Assembly (NCBI GenBank): GCA_003225555.1
Contig: QIAM01000059.1
Location: 1-64,000, forward strand
Length of the DNA: 64,000 nucleotides
From: Acidobacteriota bacterium
Lineage (GTDB): Bacteria; Acidobacteriota; Terriglobia; Terriglobales; Acidobacteriaceae
Reading direction: 5' to 3'
Below are positions 7,520 to 17,728 of the stretch, piece after piece. How positions within the stretch are numbered: position 1 is the stretch's first letter; each line of letters begins with the position of its first letter. The notes under the pieces are model-generated. The model was not told the origin of the DNA. It worked only from the letters and a program-made list of their open reading frames with translations, and did not search any database. Position numbers and translations under genes: made by a program.

Positions 7520-9252
7520 ATTCCTGGAGCCGGCGCGGTTGCTTCCTCTGTGTCCTCTGTGCCTCTGTGGTGAATGCTTTGTCTCTCGACCGCGAGGCGT
7601 TCACGTTTACCAACTATGACTTGGAGATTCAGATCGAGCCGAACCAGCATCGGCTGGGAGCACGTGGCACGATTACTCTCCGCAACGATTCGTCCTCTCC
7701 CCAGAAGATTGCCGTCCTCCAGATTTCGTCTTCGCTCGACTGGCGCTCCATCAAAGCCGGCGACAAGCCGTTGCAGTTCGTTGCGCAGCCCTACACTTCC
7801 GACATTGACCACACCGGCGCGCTCTCTGAGGCGATCGTGACGTTACCGGATCCAGTCGCCCCCAAGAGCACGATTGAACTGGACATCGCCTACGAAGGCG
7901 TGATCCTGCTCGACGTGACGCGACTTACCCGAATTGGTGCGCCCGAAGCTCAGGCCACCAGTTCCGATTGGGATCAGATCAGCGCGAAGTTCACCGCCGT
8001 ACGCGGCGCAGGATATGTCGCGTGGTATCCGATGGCGACCGAAGTGGCGAATCTCTCCGAGGGTGACAGCCTGTTTGAAGTCTTGGGTAGGTGGAAAGCG
8101 AGAGAGGCCGCATCAAGGATGGAGGTTAGCTTCACAACTCCGACCGTTCCCGGAGATGTGACCCCGGCTGTCAAGCTTTGTGGACCAAACGGGGTGCACG
8201 GAGTGACGAGGGAAGGAAGCCCCAAGTTTCCGTCGTCGCAATGCTCGTATCAGCCGCTTGGCCTGTCAGTCCCCGCGTTTGTCGTAGCGAACTATGGGGT
8301 CGTGGATCGGCCCACCATCACGGTCTACCATCTGCCCGAACATGCAGTTGCGGCTGAGGCTTACGCAGACGCGGCAGAGAAGACCAGCGCAGTGGTCACG
8401 GAATGGTTTGGAGCATCCCGCAGAAAAGCCGAGACTGCGGACCTCGGCGATCCAAGTGTAGCCCCTTTCGAGAGCGGGTCCCTGTTGCTGACGCCACTGA
8501 CCCCAGATTCAAAGCTCGCGGGCCTCATCGCTGCTCACCAAATGGCGCACGCATCTTTGTCGTCGCCGCGTCCCTGGATCGACGAAGGCCTCGCCCACAT
8601 CGCCCAAGCCCTCTACCTCGAACACGAGAAGGGACGCCAGGCTGCTCTCGACTACATGGGACTCCACCGCTCCGCCTTCACGGAGGTGGAAAAGCGCAAC
8701 GCCTCGACGCCAAAATCCGAAGACGAGGTGAACCGTTCCCTGGTGAGCACGACCAGCGAAGAGTTGTATCGCAGCAAGGCGATGTACGTTTGGTGGATGC
8801 TGCGCGATATGCTCGGCGAGTCAGCGCTGAAGAAAGCTTTCGCCTCTTACCATCCCGAGCAGGACAAAGAGCCTTCGTACATGCCGCGCCTGATCGCCGC
8901 GCAAACCCAACGCGATCTGCAATGGTTCTTCGACGATTGGGTGTACCGCGATCGCGGCTTGCCAGACTTCAAAGTTGAGTCCGCATTCCCGCGCAAAACC
9001 ATGACCGACACCTACATGGTCACGCTCACGGTGGACAATCTGGGCGCGGCGGGAGCCGAGGTTCCCGTCACCGTCAAGTTCGCTGGCGGAGAACTTACCA
9101 AGCGCCTCGAAGTGCGCGGCAAGAACAAGGGAGTGATTCGCGTGGAAGTTCCGTCAGCGCCGCAGGAAATTGTGGTTAACGATGGCAGTGTTCCCGAGAG
9201 CGACACGACGAACAACACATTCAAGCTCGAAGCGGCTGACACAAGCAAGTGA
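7516..9252 (+). CDS. Secreted peptidase_MA-like (gluzincin) protein with altered zinc motif
   Basis: The 578-residue product starts MNSWSRRGCFLCVLC, a signal-peptide-like N-terminus, and has the layout of M1/peptidase-MA-like proteins. The expected HExxH motif reads H341-Q-M-A-H345, with Glu replaced by Gln; the downstream third ligand is present (E357 in WIDEGLAH). Without the general-base Glu it is probably not an active peptidase by the usual mechanism. I chose ATG 7516 because it overlaps the rlmB stop; the frame is open further upstream inside rlmB but that reading is a shadow. The C-terminal 120 residues look like a beta-sandwich. Confidence 0.75.
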   Translation: MNSWSRRGCFLCVLCASVVNALSLDREAFTFTNYDLEIQIEPNQHRLGARGTITLRNDSSSPQKIAVLQISSSLDWRSIKAGDKPLQFVAQPYTSDIDHTGALSEAIVTLPDPVAPKSTIELDIAYEGVILLDVTRLTRIGAPEAQATSSDWDQISAKFTAVRGAGYVAWYPMATEVANLSEGDSLFEVLGRWKAREAASRMEVSFTTPTVPGDVTPAVKLCGPNGVHGVTREGSPKFPSSQCSYQPLGLSVPAFVVANYGVVDRPTITVYHLPEHAVAAEAYADAAEKTSAVVTEWFGASRRKAETADLGDPSVAPFESGSLLLTPLTPDSKLAGLIAAHQMAHASLSSPRPWIDEGLAHIAQALYLEHEKGRQAALDYMGLHRSAFTEVEKRNASTPKSEDEVNRSLVSTTSEELYRSKAMYVWWMLRDMLGESALKKAFASYHPEQDKEPSYMPRLIAAQTQRDLQWFFDDWVYRDRGLPDFKVESAFPRKTMTDTYMVTLTVDNLGAAGAEVPVTVKFAGGELTKRLEVRGKNKGVIRVEVPSAPQEIVVNDGSVPESDTTNNTFKLEAADTSK

Positions 9253-9303
9253 TTTTCGATTTCCGGTTGACCACGTCTCAATTGAGGTACAGGGCTATTG
9301 AGG

Positions 9304-10054
9304 TCACTCGGCAAACCCGCGGGAATTGTCACTAATCGCAAACACCGCGTAAACCGTCGCGTCGCTCTTCACCTTCTGAGGAAACAACTTGAGCTTCGGT
9401 TGTTTTTCAGTCGCCACGGCCATGGCTGCTACTGACGTGTACAAACCAATGCCGCGCCACATCTTTGCAACGGGCGCTCGATTGCTGGCATAGACCGAGT
9501 TCTCCGAGTTTGGCACCCAGCCCTCTCGCCATCTGCTCCGCCACAGTTCTGGCCTTCGCCAGTGCCGCGCCACTCGCTTTTGCCGGCAAGGCTACGGGGT
9601 CCGCCACGCTCCACTCCACGTCGTCGACCTCGTTGGCCTCCGCCTTTACTGTTAGATCGACAATAGTCTGTGCTTGGGAAGCCGGCACCGTCACGTGCCA
9701 CGATTGCTGCGCTTCAAAACGGTGCTCTTTCTTCATATCTTCCGTCCACGTTTCGTCCGCCTCGGCGCGGCCAAGGCGCAGCTTTTCGGTCTCGATGTTC
9801 TCGGCAGAAACCTTGCCATCGAGCAGCGTCTGCGCGATCTGCTCGGCAGCTCGAACATTTTCACGAAAGGCTACGTCTCGCGCTGGCGCGTAATTGTGAT
9901 ACCCGATGGCGAGTACTGCGATTTCGGCATCTGCCGTTGTGGAGTCCTCAGCCGTGACTACAATGGTTTTGTTCTGTCGATTGACCTGGATATCCTGGGT
10001 CAGCGCCGACACCGTAACTAAGAGTGGGAACAACCATCGATATTTTCGCACCAT
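9304..10054 (-). pseudogene. SIMPL-domain (DUF541) periplasmic protein broken by a frameshift
   Basis: From ATG 10052-10054, behind GAGGTG, the frame encodes a signal-peptide N-terminus (MVRKYRWLFPLLVTVS) and a SIMPL domain through EQMARGLGAKLGEL. It then leaves phase near 9496. The adjacent frame continues VYASNRAPVAKM, then LFPQKVKSDATVYAVF, to TGA 9304-9306, which is the normal SIMPL C-terminus. One extra G in CTCGGTC accounts for the break. SIMPL proteins are periplasmic or outer-membrane associated and of uncertain role. Confidence 0.78.
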
Positions 10055-10108
10055 AGACGCCACCTCAAAACTCACTCTATAGCAAAAGCCTTCCAGGCCG
10101 GTTCGATT

Positions 10109-11185
10109 CTACGAACTCGTAAGCACAACTAGTGCGGCAAGTCTTCCGGCAGCCGCGCCGGAATCAATAGACCTCATCGCGATTGGCAGCGCCTCTGCCA
10201 AATGTTCCGTTCGCCCGGCGGCGACCAACGCGGCGGCTGAGTTGAGTAACACTACGTCACGGTGTGGTGACTTCTTCCCATTGAGAATCTCGCGGATGAT
10301 ATTAGCATTTTCGACGGCCTCGCCACCCGCGATCTCCTTGAGAGTCGCGCGCGCCATGCCAAACTCTTCAGGCGTTACCTCGTAGGTTCTCACTGAACCC
10401 TCGCGAGCCTCGGCGATGCGAGTCGGTCCCGTGATCGTGATCTCATCAAGCCCATCTAGCCCATGGACGACAAGCGCGCGATGCACACCCAGCATGCTCA
10501 GTGCTTCCGCCAACTTTTCGACAAGCTCTAGAGAGTAGACTCCTACCACTTGTCCCGAGGCACGCGCGGGGTTGGTCAGCGGACCGAGCAGGTTGAACAT
10601 CGTCCGCAGACGCAGTTCACGGCGCACCTTCTGTACTTGCTTCATCGCCACATGCAGGTCGGGCGCAAATAGAAAACAGATCCCGACCTCGCGCAGGCAT
10701 TGCGCGGCGCGCTCGGGCGGAAGCTGGATCTTCACACCGAGAGCCTCCATAACGTCAGCCGAGCCGCATTTGGAGCTGATGCTGCGGTTGCCGTGCTTGG
10801 CCACGCGGACTCCAGCCCCGGCGGTGACGAACGCGGTGGCCGTGGAAATATTGAAGGTGCCGCTGGCATCGCCGCCGGTTCCACTGGTGTCGATCAGCGC
10901 GTCGGTCAGCGCGTCGCGGCCGGTGCCGCTGACATCGATCGCGCTGACGGCGGAGCTGTCGATGGGAAGCGGCGTGGCGGCGGCGCGGATGGCTTCGGCG
11001 AAGCCGACTATCTCTTCGACGGTCTCGCCCTTCATGCGCAGGGCAATGAGCAGCGCAGAGACTTGGGCGTCGGTGCAGTTGCCGGCGAGCACGTCGGCCA
11101 TTACTGCGCGAGCTTCGCCCCGCGCCAGCGAGTGGCCGTGATTGGTGAGGCTGTGGAGGGCGTCGAGGATCATGTGTATGTACAA
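10109..11185 (-). CDS. trpD: Anthranilate phosphoribosyltransferase TrpD
   Basis: TrpD transfers phosphoribose from PRPP to anthranilate in tryptophan synthesis. The PRPP-binding glycine loop [17 protein letters not shown], the [16 protein letters not shown] segment and [11 protein letters not shown] are all present. Just before the glycine loop the protein carries a second, imperfect copy ([12 protein letters not shown]) that normal TrpD lacks. I prefer TTG 11183-11185 because GGAAGG lies five bases upstream; ATG 11173 and GTG 11203 are in-frame alternatives. No other trp gene is nearby. Confidence 0.92.
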   Translation of the reverse strand: MYIHMILDALHSLTNHGHSLARGEARAVMADVLAGNCTDAQVSALLIALRMKGETVEEIVGFAEAIRAAATPLPIDSSAVSAIDVSGTGRDALTDALIDTSGTGGDASGTFNISTATAFVTAGAGVRVAKHGNRSISSKCGSADVMEALGVKIQLPPERAAQCLREVGICFLFAPDLHVAMKQVQKVRRELRLRTMFNLLGPLTNPARASGQVVGVYSLELVEKLAEALSMLGVHRALVVHGLDGLDEITITGPTRIAEAREGSVRTYEVTPEEFGMARATLKEIAGGEAVENANIIREILNGKKSPHRDVVLLNSAAALVAAGRTEHLAEALPIAMRSIDSGAAAGRLAALVVLTSS

Positions 11186-11488
11186 ATGTTCCTTCCAGAA
11201 CACATTGGCGATTTTACCGGAACGCTGTGGAGATTTCGGAAATCTCGGAAAACCACTCTAAAGCTATAGTGGATTGGCGGCAGGTGGCGGGAGTGATTGG
11301 AGTAGGGCGGGTGCTGAAATGTCGGCAGGAAAATCGCGCAGCGAACAAAAAGCGTGGAAAGATGGGGCTCGTAGCGCTCGTTGCTGGCGAGTGCTACCTG
11401 GGGGCCCTTTTATCAAGTGCCGATTTGACCGCGAGCCTCCGCCATCTGAGACCGCGAATAGCGGCAGCCTCGATCACGATATTTGGAC
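11186..11488. other. Intergenic stretch, nothing recognised
   Basis: Apart from the trpD upstream region I see no gene, RNA or clear promoter here. The plus-strand frames are short and lack ribosome binding sites. The adjacent hairpin repeat at 11489-11565 is described separately. Confidence 0.4.
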
Positions 11489-11565
11489 TGTCATCTTGAG
11501 CAAAGCGAAAGACCTATGCAGTGGCGCGGTCAACTACATAGGTCCTTCGCGTTGCTCAATGACAA
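11489..11565. repeat. Long imperfect hairpin made of two inverted dispersed-repeat copies
   Basis: The left arm TGTCATCTTGAGCAAAGCG, continuing GAAAGACCTATGCAG, pairs with a right arm whose reverse complement reads TGTCATTGAGCAACGCGAAGG and then ACCTATGTAG. The arms are about 31-33 bases with few mismatches, around a loop of about 13 bases. The arms match the GTCATCCTGAGCGAAG repeat family seen elsewhere. It could act as a bidirectional terminator between the convergent and divergent neighbours or be a small palindromic mobile element. Confidence 0.75.
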
Positions 11566-11601
11566 CGATTGATTTATGACGCGAACTTGCGGGACGCCGT
11601 A

Positions 11602-12255
11602 CTAGGCTCTCACGGTCGGCGGTTGTTGCCTTTGGGCGAAGTATTCCCGGCAATCCTGCGGGAGGGCAGTCGTGTGGATCGCCTTATCGAGCAGTTGTCG
11701 ATTGTATTTGTCGCGCACCAAGAGGCGGTTCATTTCGGCGATGGTGATTCCGTTGTCGTCGTGACCGATCAACTGGAACGAGTCGCCTGTGGCTACCTGA
11801 CCTTCCGTTTCGACGGAAAAGTAAAAGCCGCTGCGGCCGCTGTGCAGGAATCTCTCCAGGATGTCGTCTCTCTGGAATTTCGCCGCTAGCTTGTAGCACG
11901 GCACTCGCGGCTGACGGACCATGATGATCGCCGAACCGATCTGAAACTTGTCGCCGACGTGAAGTTCGTCCTCGGCCAGACCTTCGGTCGTGAAATTCTC
12001 GCCGAACATTCCCCACGCGAGCTCGGCCTCAGGCACTTGCTGTCTCCAGAACGGGTAGTGCTCGGAAGGATAGGCGTACACCGCCTTGTAAGGTCCGCCG
12101 TGGACGCTCAGGTCAGCCTGGCGGTCTCCATCAAGGTTTAAGGTGCGCAACTGAACAGGGCCGGACACAGGCTGTTTGAAAATTCCGGTGTTGATGGTTG
12201 TGCCCTCGTAGACCGCGAGGCGCGGCCGCGCGACATTCAGGGAAATCAGTTTCAT
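11602..12255 (-). CDS. MOSC-domain protein, YiiM-like
   Basis: The 217-residue protein begins MKLISLNVARPRLAVYEG and has the MOSC fold with the conserved GDRQADLSVHGGPYKAVYAYP region, GMFGENFTTEGL and a Cys in RVPCYKLAAKF that would bind sulfur or molybdopterin. The C-terminal 3-alpha segment (IAEMNRLLVRDKYNRQ) is the YiiM pattern. YiiM-type enzymes reduce N-hydroxylated bases or xenobiotics. I chose ATG 12253-12255; the frame is open upstream to 12492 but that part has no homology. Confidence 0.82.
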   Translation of the reverse strand: MKLISLNVARPRLAVYEGTTINTGIFKQPVSGPVQLRTLNLDGDRQADLSVHGGPYKAVYAYPSEHYPFWRQQVPEAELAWGMFGENFTTEGLAEDELHVGDKFQIGSAIIMVRQPRVPCYKLAAKFQRDDILERFLHSGRSGFYFSVETEGQVATGDSFQLIGHDDNGITIAEMNRLLVRDKYNRQLLDKAIHTTALPQDCREYFAQRQQPPTVRA

Positions 12256-12529
12256 ATTCGGCGTCCCACGGCAATGGACCGTCCGCCCCCGGGTCAGACG
12301 AGTTCTACTTAGATGTTGGTGACTCTGAGAAAGGCGCAGCGTTCGATACGTGATCCGAGACCGGGGCAATTTGTCTTTCGCCCCGCTGGGGGATCCCTCT
12401 CTATTCCACGCTTTCCCACGGCTTACGCCGTTTCGCGGCTCAACCCAACATCGCCAGCTTAGCTTTCGGACGACGATCAGGCCATGACACAAACGTCTTT
12501 TCGGGAATACGTCGGAGTGTCGGCGATGT
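12256..12529. other. Divergent intergenic region
   Basis: The stretch between the MOSC gene and the sucC promoter carries no gene I can support. It contains GC-rich pieces but no long hairpin. It should hold the MOSC promoter on the minus strand, which I cannot place confidently. Confidence 0.35.
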
Positions 12530-12557
12530 TTGCTCTAACACTCCGCGCTTCTATAAA
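12530..12557 (+). promoter_or_regulatory. Candidate sigma-70 promoter of sucCD-ndk
   Basis: TTGCTC at 12530-12535 and TATAAA at 12552-12557 are separated by 16 bases, about 75 bases upstream of the sucC start. It is the best match in the gap; no operator is evident. Confidence 0.4.
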
Positions 12558-12631
12558 ATTGGGAGTTTGCTGCCCGGACGTTAAAGCTGCAAGCACGTTC
12601 CTTCCGATTCTTACGCTGACGAGCATCATTT

Positions 12632-13828
<1,197 letters not shown>

Positions 13829-13848
13829 CAACGAGGACACTTTAATTT

Positions 13849-14775
13849 ATGGCGATCCTAGTCGATAAGAACACACGAGTTCTGGTGCAGGGGCTGACCG
13901 GACGTGAAGGCACCTTCCACGCCAAGGCCAGTGCGGCTTACGGCACCCAGATCGTTGGCGGCGTCACTCCCGGCAAGGGCGGCACGACCCATGAAGGCTG
14001 GCCGATTTTCAATACCGTGCGCGAGGCTGCGGAGGTAACCGGAGCGAACGCGACCGTAATCTTCGTGCCTCCGCCGTTTGCTGCCGACGCAATTATGGAA
14101 GCAGCCGACGCCGAACTCGACCTGATCGTGTGCATCACGGAAGGCATTCCGACGCTCGACATGGTGAAGGCATGGGAGTTCCTGCAAGATCGCCGATCGA
14201 GGCTGATCGGGCCGAATTGCCCGGGAATTATCTCGCCGGGAAAATGCAAGATCGGCATCATGCCCGCGTCGATTCACAAGGAAGGTAACGTCGGCATCGT
14301 TTCGCGCTCAGGGACGCTGACCTACGAGGCGGTGCACCAACTTACACAACGCGGGATCGGGCAGTCGACAGCGATCGGCATCGGCGGAGATCCCATCATC
14401 GGCACGACTTTTGTCGATGCGCTGGACCTGTTCAATCGTGATCCCGAGACCGAGGCGGTCATCATAATCGGTGAGATTGGCGGGAACGCGGAAGAAACCG
14501 CGGCAGAATTTGTGAAGGGTCACATGAAGAAACCGGTGGTGGGGTTCATCGCCGGCCAGACTGCGCCTCCTGGACGGCGCATGGGCCATGCCGGGGCCAT
14601 CATCTCGGGCGGCAGAGGGACGGCGGCGGAAAAGATCAAGGCTTTGGAATCCGCAGGGATCCGGGTGGCGAAGTCGCCGGCCGCGATCGGCGAAACTCTG
14701 GCGGCTGCTCTGGGAACGCCGCCCGAGCGTAGGTTTTTACAAACGACAAACGACCAAGGACAAACGACTGCATGA
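13849..14775 (+). CDS. sucD: Succinate-CoA ligase alpha subunit
   Basis: SucD carries the phosphohistidine of succinyl-CoA synthetase. The CoA-binding Rossmann domain starts [31 protein letters not shown] is intact and the phosphorylated His is H247 in [11 protein letters not shown]. The last 15 or so residues ([13 protein letters not shown]) look like translated low-complexity intergenic DNA rather than conserved enzyme. The TGA overlaps the ndk start as ATGA at 14772-14775. Confidence 0.96.
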   Translation: MAILVDKNTRVLVQGLTGREGTFHAKASAAYGTQIVGGVTPGKGGTTHEGWPIFNTVREAAEVTGANATVIFVPPPFAADAIMEAADAELDLIVCITEGIPTLDMVKAWEFLQDRRSRLIGPNCPGIISPGKCKIGIMPASIHKEGNVGIVSRSGTLTYEAVHQLTQRGIGQSTAIGIGGDPIIGTTFVDALDLFNRDPETEAVIIIGEIGGNAEETAAEFVKGHMKKPVVGFIAGQTAPPGRRMGHAGAIISGGRGTAAEKIKALESAGIRVAKSPAAIGETLAAALGTPPERRFLQTTNDQGQTTA

Positions 14776-15197
14776 AGACTCTGCAACGCACTCTTACCAT
14801 CATCAAACCCGACGCCGTGCGCAAGAACGCGATTGGCGACATCATCGAACAATTGGAGAAGAATGACTTCCGCATTCTGGCTTTGAAGATGCTGGAAATC
14901 TCGAAGCATCAGGCGGAGCAGTTCTATGCGGTGCATGCGGGCCGGCCCTTTTTCCGCACTCTGACTGACTTCATGTCGAGCGGGCCTATTGTTGCGCTGG
15001 CTCTGGAAAAGGAAAATGCTATTGCGGATCTGCGCAAGCTGATGGGCGCGACTAACCCTGCCAGTGCGGAAGAGGGCACCATTCGCAAGAAGTGGGCTAC
15101 TAACATCGAACACAATGCGATTCATGGTTCGGACGCGGAAGATACGGCGCGGTTTGAGCTGAGCTTTTTCTTTGCTGGTTATGAACTAGCAGAGTGA
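14772..15197 (+). CDS. ndk: Nucleoside diphosphate kinase
   Basis: The 141-residue enzyme transfers the gamma phosphate among nucleoside triphosphates through H118 in the motif [20 protein letters not shown] at the N-terminus and the Kpn-loop region [12 protein letters not shown] are typical. Coupling to sucCD makes metabolic sense because succinyl-CoA synthetase produces the NTP that Ndk redistributes. Confidence 0.96.
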   Translation: MKTLQRTLTIIKPDAVRKNAIGDIIEQLEKNDFRILALKMLEISKHQAEQFYAVHAGRPFFRTLTDFMSSGPIVALALEKENAIADLRKLMGATNPASAEEGTIRKKWATNIEHNAIHGSDAEDTARFELSFFFAGYELAE

Positions 15198-15220
15198 CGG
15201 CGTCATCTTGGCGGTCGGAG

Positions 15221-15270
15221 GTGCGGGCGAGGATGCCCGCACTACAGCCGGCAGGATGCCGGCGCGCTAC
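15221..15270. repeat. Palindromic intergenic repeats
   Basis: Two short hairpins sit side by side: GCGGGCGAGGATGCCCGC at 15223-15240 and GCCGGCAGGATGCCGGC at 15247-15263. A related GCGGGCGAGGCGCCCGC lies at 15511-15527. They belong to the same palindrome family as those at 28033-28105, 47535-47555 and 48528-48670. Confidence 0.65.
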
Positions 15271-15301
15271 GATGGTACGGCGCTCCTTTGGAGATTCTCT
15301 T

Positions 15302-15493
15302 ATGCCTGTGGTGCAGATCACTATGCTGCAGGGACGAACTGCCGATTAGAAGCGCAAGATCGCTAAGCGGATTACGGACGCATTGGTCGAGGAAGCTGGG
15401 GCTCGGCGGGAAGGAATCGTGGTTGCTTTTCACGAAGTGTCGAAGGAGAGCTACGCTTCGGGTAGCGAGCTTATGATTGACAAGGGAAAGTGA
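15302..15493 (+). pseudogene. 4-oxalocrotonate tautomerase-like gene with an internal stop codon
   Basis: From ATG 15302 the frame reads MPVVQITMLQGRTAD, then an in-frame TAG at 15347-15349. It resumes as KRKIAKRITDALVEEAG, then VVAFHEVSKESYASG and LMIDKGK, to TGA 15491-15493. Read through, it is a complete 63-codon tautomerase with the catalytic Pro1. Most relatives have Gln at the stop position, so a CAG to TAG change is the likely cause. Unless the stop is suppressed, no enzyme is made. Confidence 0.8.
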
Positions 15494-15539
15494 TTTCGCT
15501 GCACGCGTGCGCGGGCGAGGCGCCCGCGCCACATTAACA

Positions 15540-15836
15540 TTACATGGGCTGGGCTAACGGCTCGAGCAGGTGGCCTTCTACGCGGTCGGCAATTTTGGGC
15601 AGGTCTTTGCGAGCGTACTGCAGGAAATGCGGTGCGGAACGATGGGCTTCGAGGGCGGCGTCGTCCTTATATTGCTCGTAGATGAAGAAGCGACGCGGCT
15701 CGGTCTTGTGCCGGTGGACCTGGTACATCGCACAACCCGGCTCCTTGCGTGATTCCTCAGTGAGTTTCCCGAAAAGTGTTGCCACGTCGTCTTCGTGACC
15801 GACCTTCGCCATCCACGTAACTGCCAACACCACCAT
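15540..15836 (-). CDS. Antibiotic biosynthesis monooxygenase-domain protein (YgiN-like)
   Basis: The 98-residue dimeric alpha-beta barrel protein reads MVVLAVTWMAKVGHEDDVA, EPGCAMYQVHRHK, FFIYEQYKDDAALEAH and FLQYARKDLP, the ABM/quinol monooxygenase pattern. Start ATG 15834-15836 follows a perfect AAGGAG by six bases; longer in-frame starts lack this. Such proteins oxidise quinols or remove reactive aromatics without cofactors. It is convergent with the broken tautomerase and lies downstream of purA on the same strand. Confidence 0.85.
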   Translation of the reverse strand: MVVLAVTWMAKVGHEDDVATLFGKLTEESRKEPGCAMYQVHRHKTEPRRFFIYEQYKDDAALEAHRSAPHFLQYARKDLPKIADRVEGHLLEPLAQPM

Positions 15837-15876
15837 CGCTCGCTCCTTATGACCTGTCACAGCTTGGGGAAAGATT

Positions 15877-17202
15877 CTAGGGCTTGCCCGCTGCTGTCTT
15901 CAACTCTGAAACAAAGTCGTCCATGAAGATCGTGTGGTCGCGGTCCGGCCCCGTCGATACCATGCCGATCTTCGCTCCAGTTTCCTTCTCCAGAAAGGAC
16001 AAATATTCCTTCGTCTGCCGCGGCAGCTTGTCGAACTTCGTGATCCCCTCCGTCGATGTTTTCCATCCCGGAAATTTGCGGTAGACGCCTTCAATCTTGT
16101 CATAGTCGCTGGCTTGGGCAGGGGCTTCCATCGTTTGCTTGCCATCAATTTTGTAGCTCACACAGACAGGAATCTCTGGGAGTTCATCGAGCACGTCTAG
16201 CTTGGTCACGACCAACCAGTCGATGCCGTTAATCATGCCCGCATAACGCAGTAGCGGCAAATCCATCCATCCTGTGCGTCGCGGACGCCCGGTGACCGCT
16301 CCATATTCGTTGCCGCGCTTGCGCAACTGCTCTCCGGCTGGACCTTTGTCTTCGCTGGGGAACGGTCCCTCGCCGACGCGAGTGCTGTATGCCTTGGTGA
16401 TGCCGATGACGGAGTTGAGCGCGTTCGGAGCAACGCCGGTGCCGATCACGGCGCCGCCGGACGTTGCGCTGGACGAGGTCACAAAGGGATACGTTCCATG
16501 ATCGATGTCGAGCATGGTCCCTTGCGCGCCCTCAAACAGGATCGAGTCGCCATTGGCGAGCGCCTGGTTCAGCAAGACGGCGGTGTCGCATACGAACGGC
16601 GCAACTCTCTCCGCCGCCCGCGCGTATTCCGAGTACATCCTGTCGGCGTCGAGAGGTTCCGAGTTGAAGAGCGCATGCGCGATCATGTTTTTCTCGCGAA
16701 CCGCATTTTCGATGTGCTTCTTCAGAAGATCGAGGTCGAGCAGATCGGCAACGCGCAGGCCGCGTCTGCCCATCTTGTCCTCGTAGGCGGGTCCGATTCC
16801 GCGCGAAGTGGTGCCAATCTTGACGCGTCCGGGCGCATTCTCCGCGGCCAGTTCAATCATGCGATGATATGGGAGAATCACATGCGCGCGGCTTGACACG
16901 AAAAGATTACCGTCGACCTTGACCCCAGCTTCGCGCAGCGCCCCGACTTCTTTGAGGAAAGCGAGCGGGTCCAGAACCACGCCATTGCCAATGACACTGC
17001 GGCACTCGGCCCGCAGAACTCCGCAAGGTACAAGTTGGAGAATAAATTTCTTGCCGTTGATAATGACGGTGTGGCCGGCGTTGTGTCCGCCGGCATAGCG
17101 GGCAACGACGGAGAAGCTCTCCGAGAGCACGTCGACGATCTTGCCCTTACCCTCATCGCCCCACTGGGCGCCAACGATCACCGCGGTTTTGCCTTTTTTC
17201 AA
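15877..17202 (-). CDS. purA: Adenylosuccinate synthetase
   Basis: PurA joins IMP and aspartate with GTP in the first committed step of AMP synthesis. The GTP/IMP loop GAQWGDEGKGK holds the catalytic Asp (D16 from the chosen start) and GGHNAGHTV holds the catalytic His; TTSRGIGPAYEDK and GRPRRTGWMDLP are also conserved. I chose TTG 17200-17202 because GGAG lies six bases upstream and it gives 441 residues, near the family length; GTG 17257-17259 is in frame upstream. Confidence 0.95.
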   Translation of the reverse strand: MKKGKTAVIVGAQWGDEGKGKIVDVLSESFSVVARYAGGHNAGHTVIINGKKFILQLVPCGVLRAECRSVIGNGVVLDPLAFLKEVGALREAGVKVDGNLFVSSRAHVILPYHRMIELAAENAPGRVKIGTTSRGIGPAYEDKMGRRGLRVADLLDLDLLKKHIENAVREKNMIAHALFNSEPLDADRMYSEYARAAERVAPFVCDTAVLLNQALANGDSILFEGAQGTMLDIDHGTYPFVTSSSATSGGAVIGTGVAPNALNSVIGITKAYSTRVGEGPFPSEDKGPAGEQLRKRGNEYGAVTGRPRRTGWMDLPLLRYAGMINGIDWLVVTKLDVLDELPEIPVCVSYKIDGKQTMEAPAQASDYDKIEGVYRKFPGWKTSTEGITKFDKLPRQTKEYLSFLEKETGAKIGMVSTGPDRDHTIFMDDFVSELKTAAGKP

Positions 17203-17330
17203 GTCCGACTCCGTCAGGGATGTTAAGCACACAAGAGCGCGCTTCACCCGGGGTCGCACACTCCTTGCCCGCGGGATTCCTTGACAAAAGAATTACGGGG
17301 TAATATGAGCGGAGAAGACGTGTACGCATA

Positions 17331-17360
17331 ATTTTATCGTTCCCCGAGAAAAAATAGCAA
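17331..17360 (-). promoter_or_regulatory. Candidate purA promoter
   Basis: On the minus strand TTGCTA (17360-17355) and TAAAAT (17336-17331) are 18 bases apart, about 130 bases upstream of the purA start. A plus-strand TTGACA with TATGAG 17 bases on lies at 17281-17309 and could drive transcription toward the tRNA fragment. Confidence 0.4.
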
Positions 17361-17494
17361 CGCCGCGTACTCACCGTACGCTTTTCAAGGATCGGCGGCA
17401 CGAATCTTGCCGTGTACCGGTTTGCACTCGATCATCGGGTACGCGGAGGAGGGAGGGTCTCATTTATAGTCGGACCATTCATAATCAGATCAGT
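17361..17494. other. Intergenic stretch left of the element, nothing recognised
   Basis: Between the purA promoter and the tRNA-Pro fragment I see no gene. The sequence just left of the fragment (ATAATCAGATCAGT) may be the native tRNA-Pro leader, if the left copy is the original chromosomal 5' half. Confidence 0.35.
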
Positions 17495-17538
17495 CGGGGC
17501 GTAGCGCAGCCTGGTAGCGCATCTGCCTTGGGCACAGG
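17495..17538 (+). repeat. 5' half copy of tRNA-Pro marking the left end of an integrated element
   Basis: These 44 bases match the first 44 bases of the complete tRNA-Pro at 25207 with two mismatches. They cover the acceptor 5' strand, the D arm and the anticodon stem-loop (CTGCCTTGGGCACAGG). The sequence then diverges, with no T arm and no 3' acceptor strand. It is therefore not a working tRNA but an attachment-site-type duplication. Confidence 0.8.
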
Positions 17539-17642
17539 ATTATTCATTCCAAACGCTCCATCTCCTATTTTGATTTCTCTTGTTTTCAACAATTTGGGGA
17601 ATCTGCTTTTCGTTCAAAGCTAACCCAAATGGACTGAACCTC

Positions 17643-17672
17643 GCTCATTAGTGCACGGTTCGTGCACGGTCG
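17643..17672. repeat. Left terminal direct repeat with tandem GTGCACGGT units
   Basis: This 30-base sequence matches 25106-25135 at 25 of 30 positions in the same orientation. Both contain two GTGCACGGT-like 9-mers repeated with an 11-base period, a layout expected of recombinase arm-type binding sites. Confidence 0.55.
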
Positions 17673-17728
17673 CCTGCTTGTGTTCGCCGGCAACGTCGAG
17701 GTACATGGCAAACGAAGCGCATCCCGTC

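Noticed and set aside
17281-17309. Plus-strand promoter driving a gene at 17300-17490
   Set aside because: TTGACA and TATGAG are well spaced, but no reading frame with a start signal follows before the tRNA fragment.
17495-17538. Second tRNA-Pro gene
   Set aside because: Only the 5' half is present; there is no T arm and no 3' acceptor strand, so it cannot fold as a tRNA.
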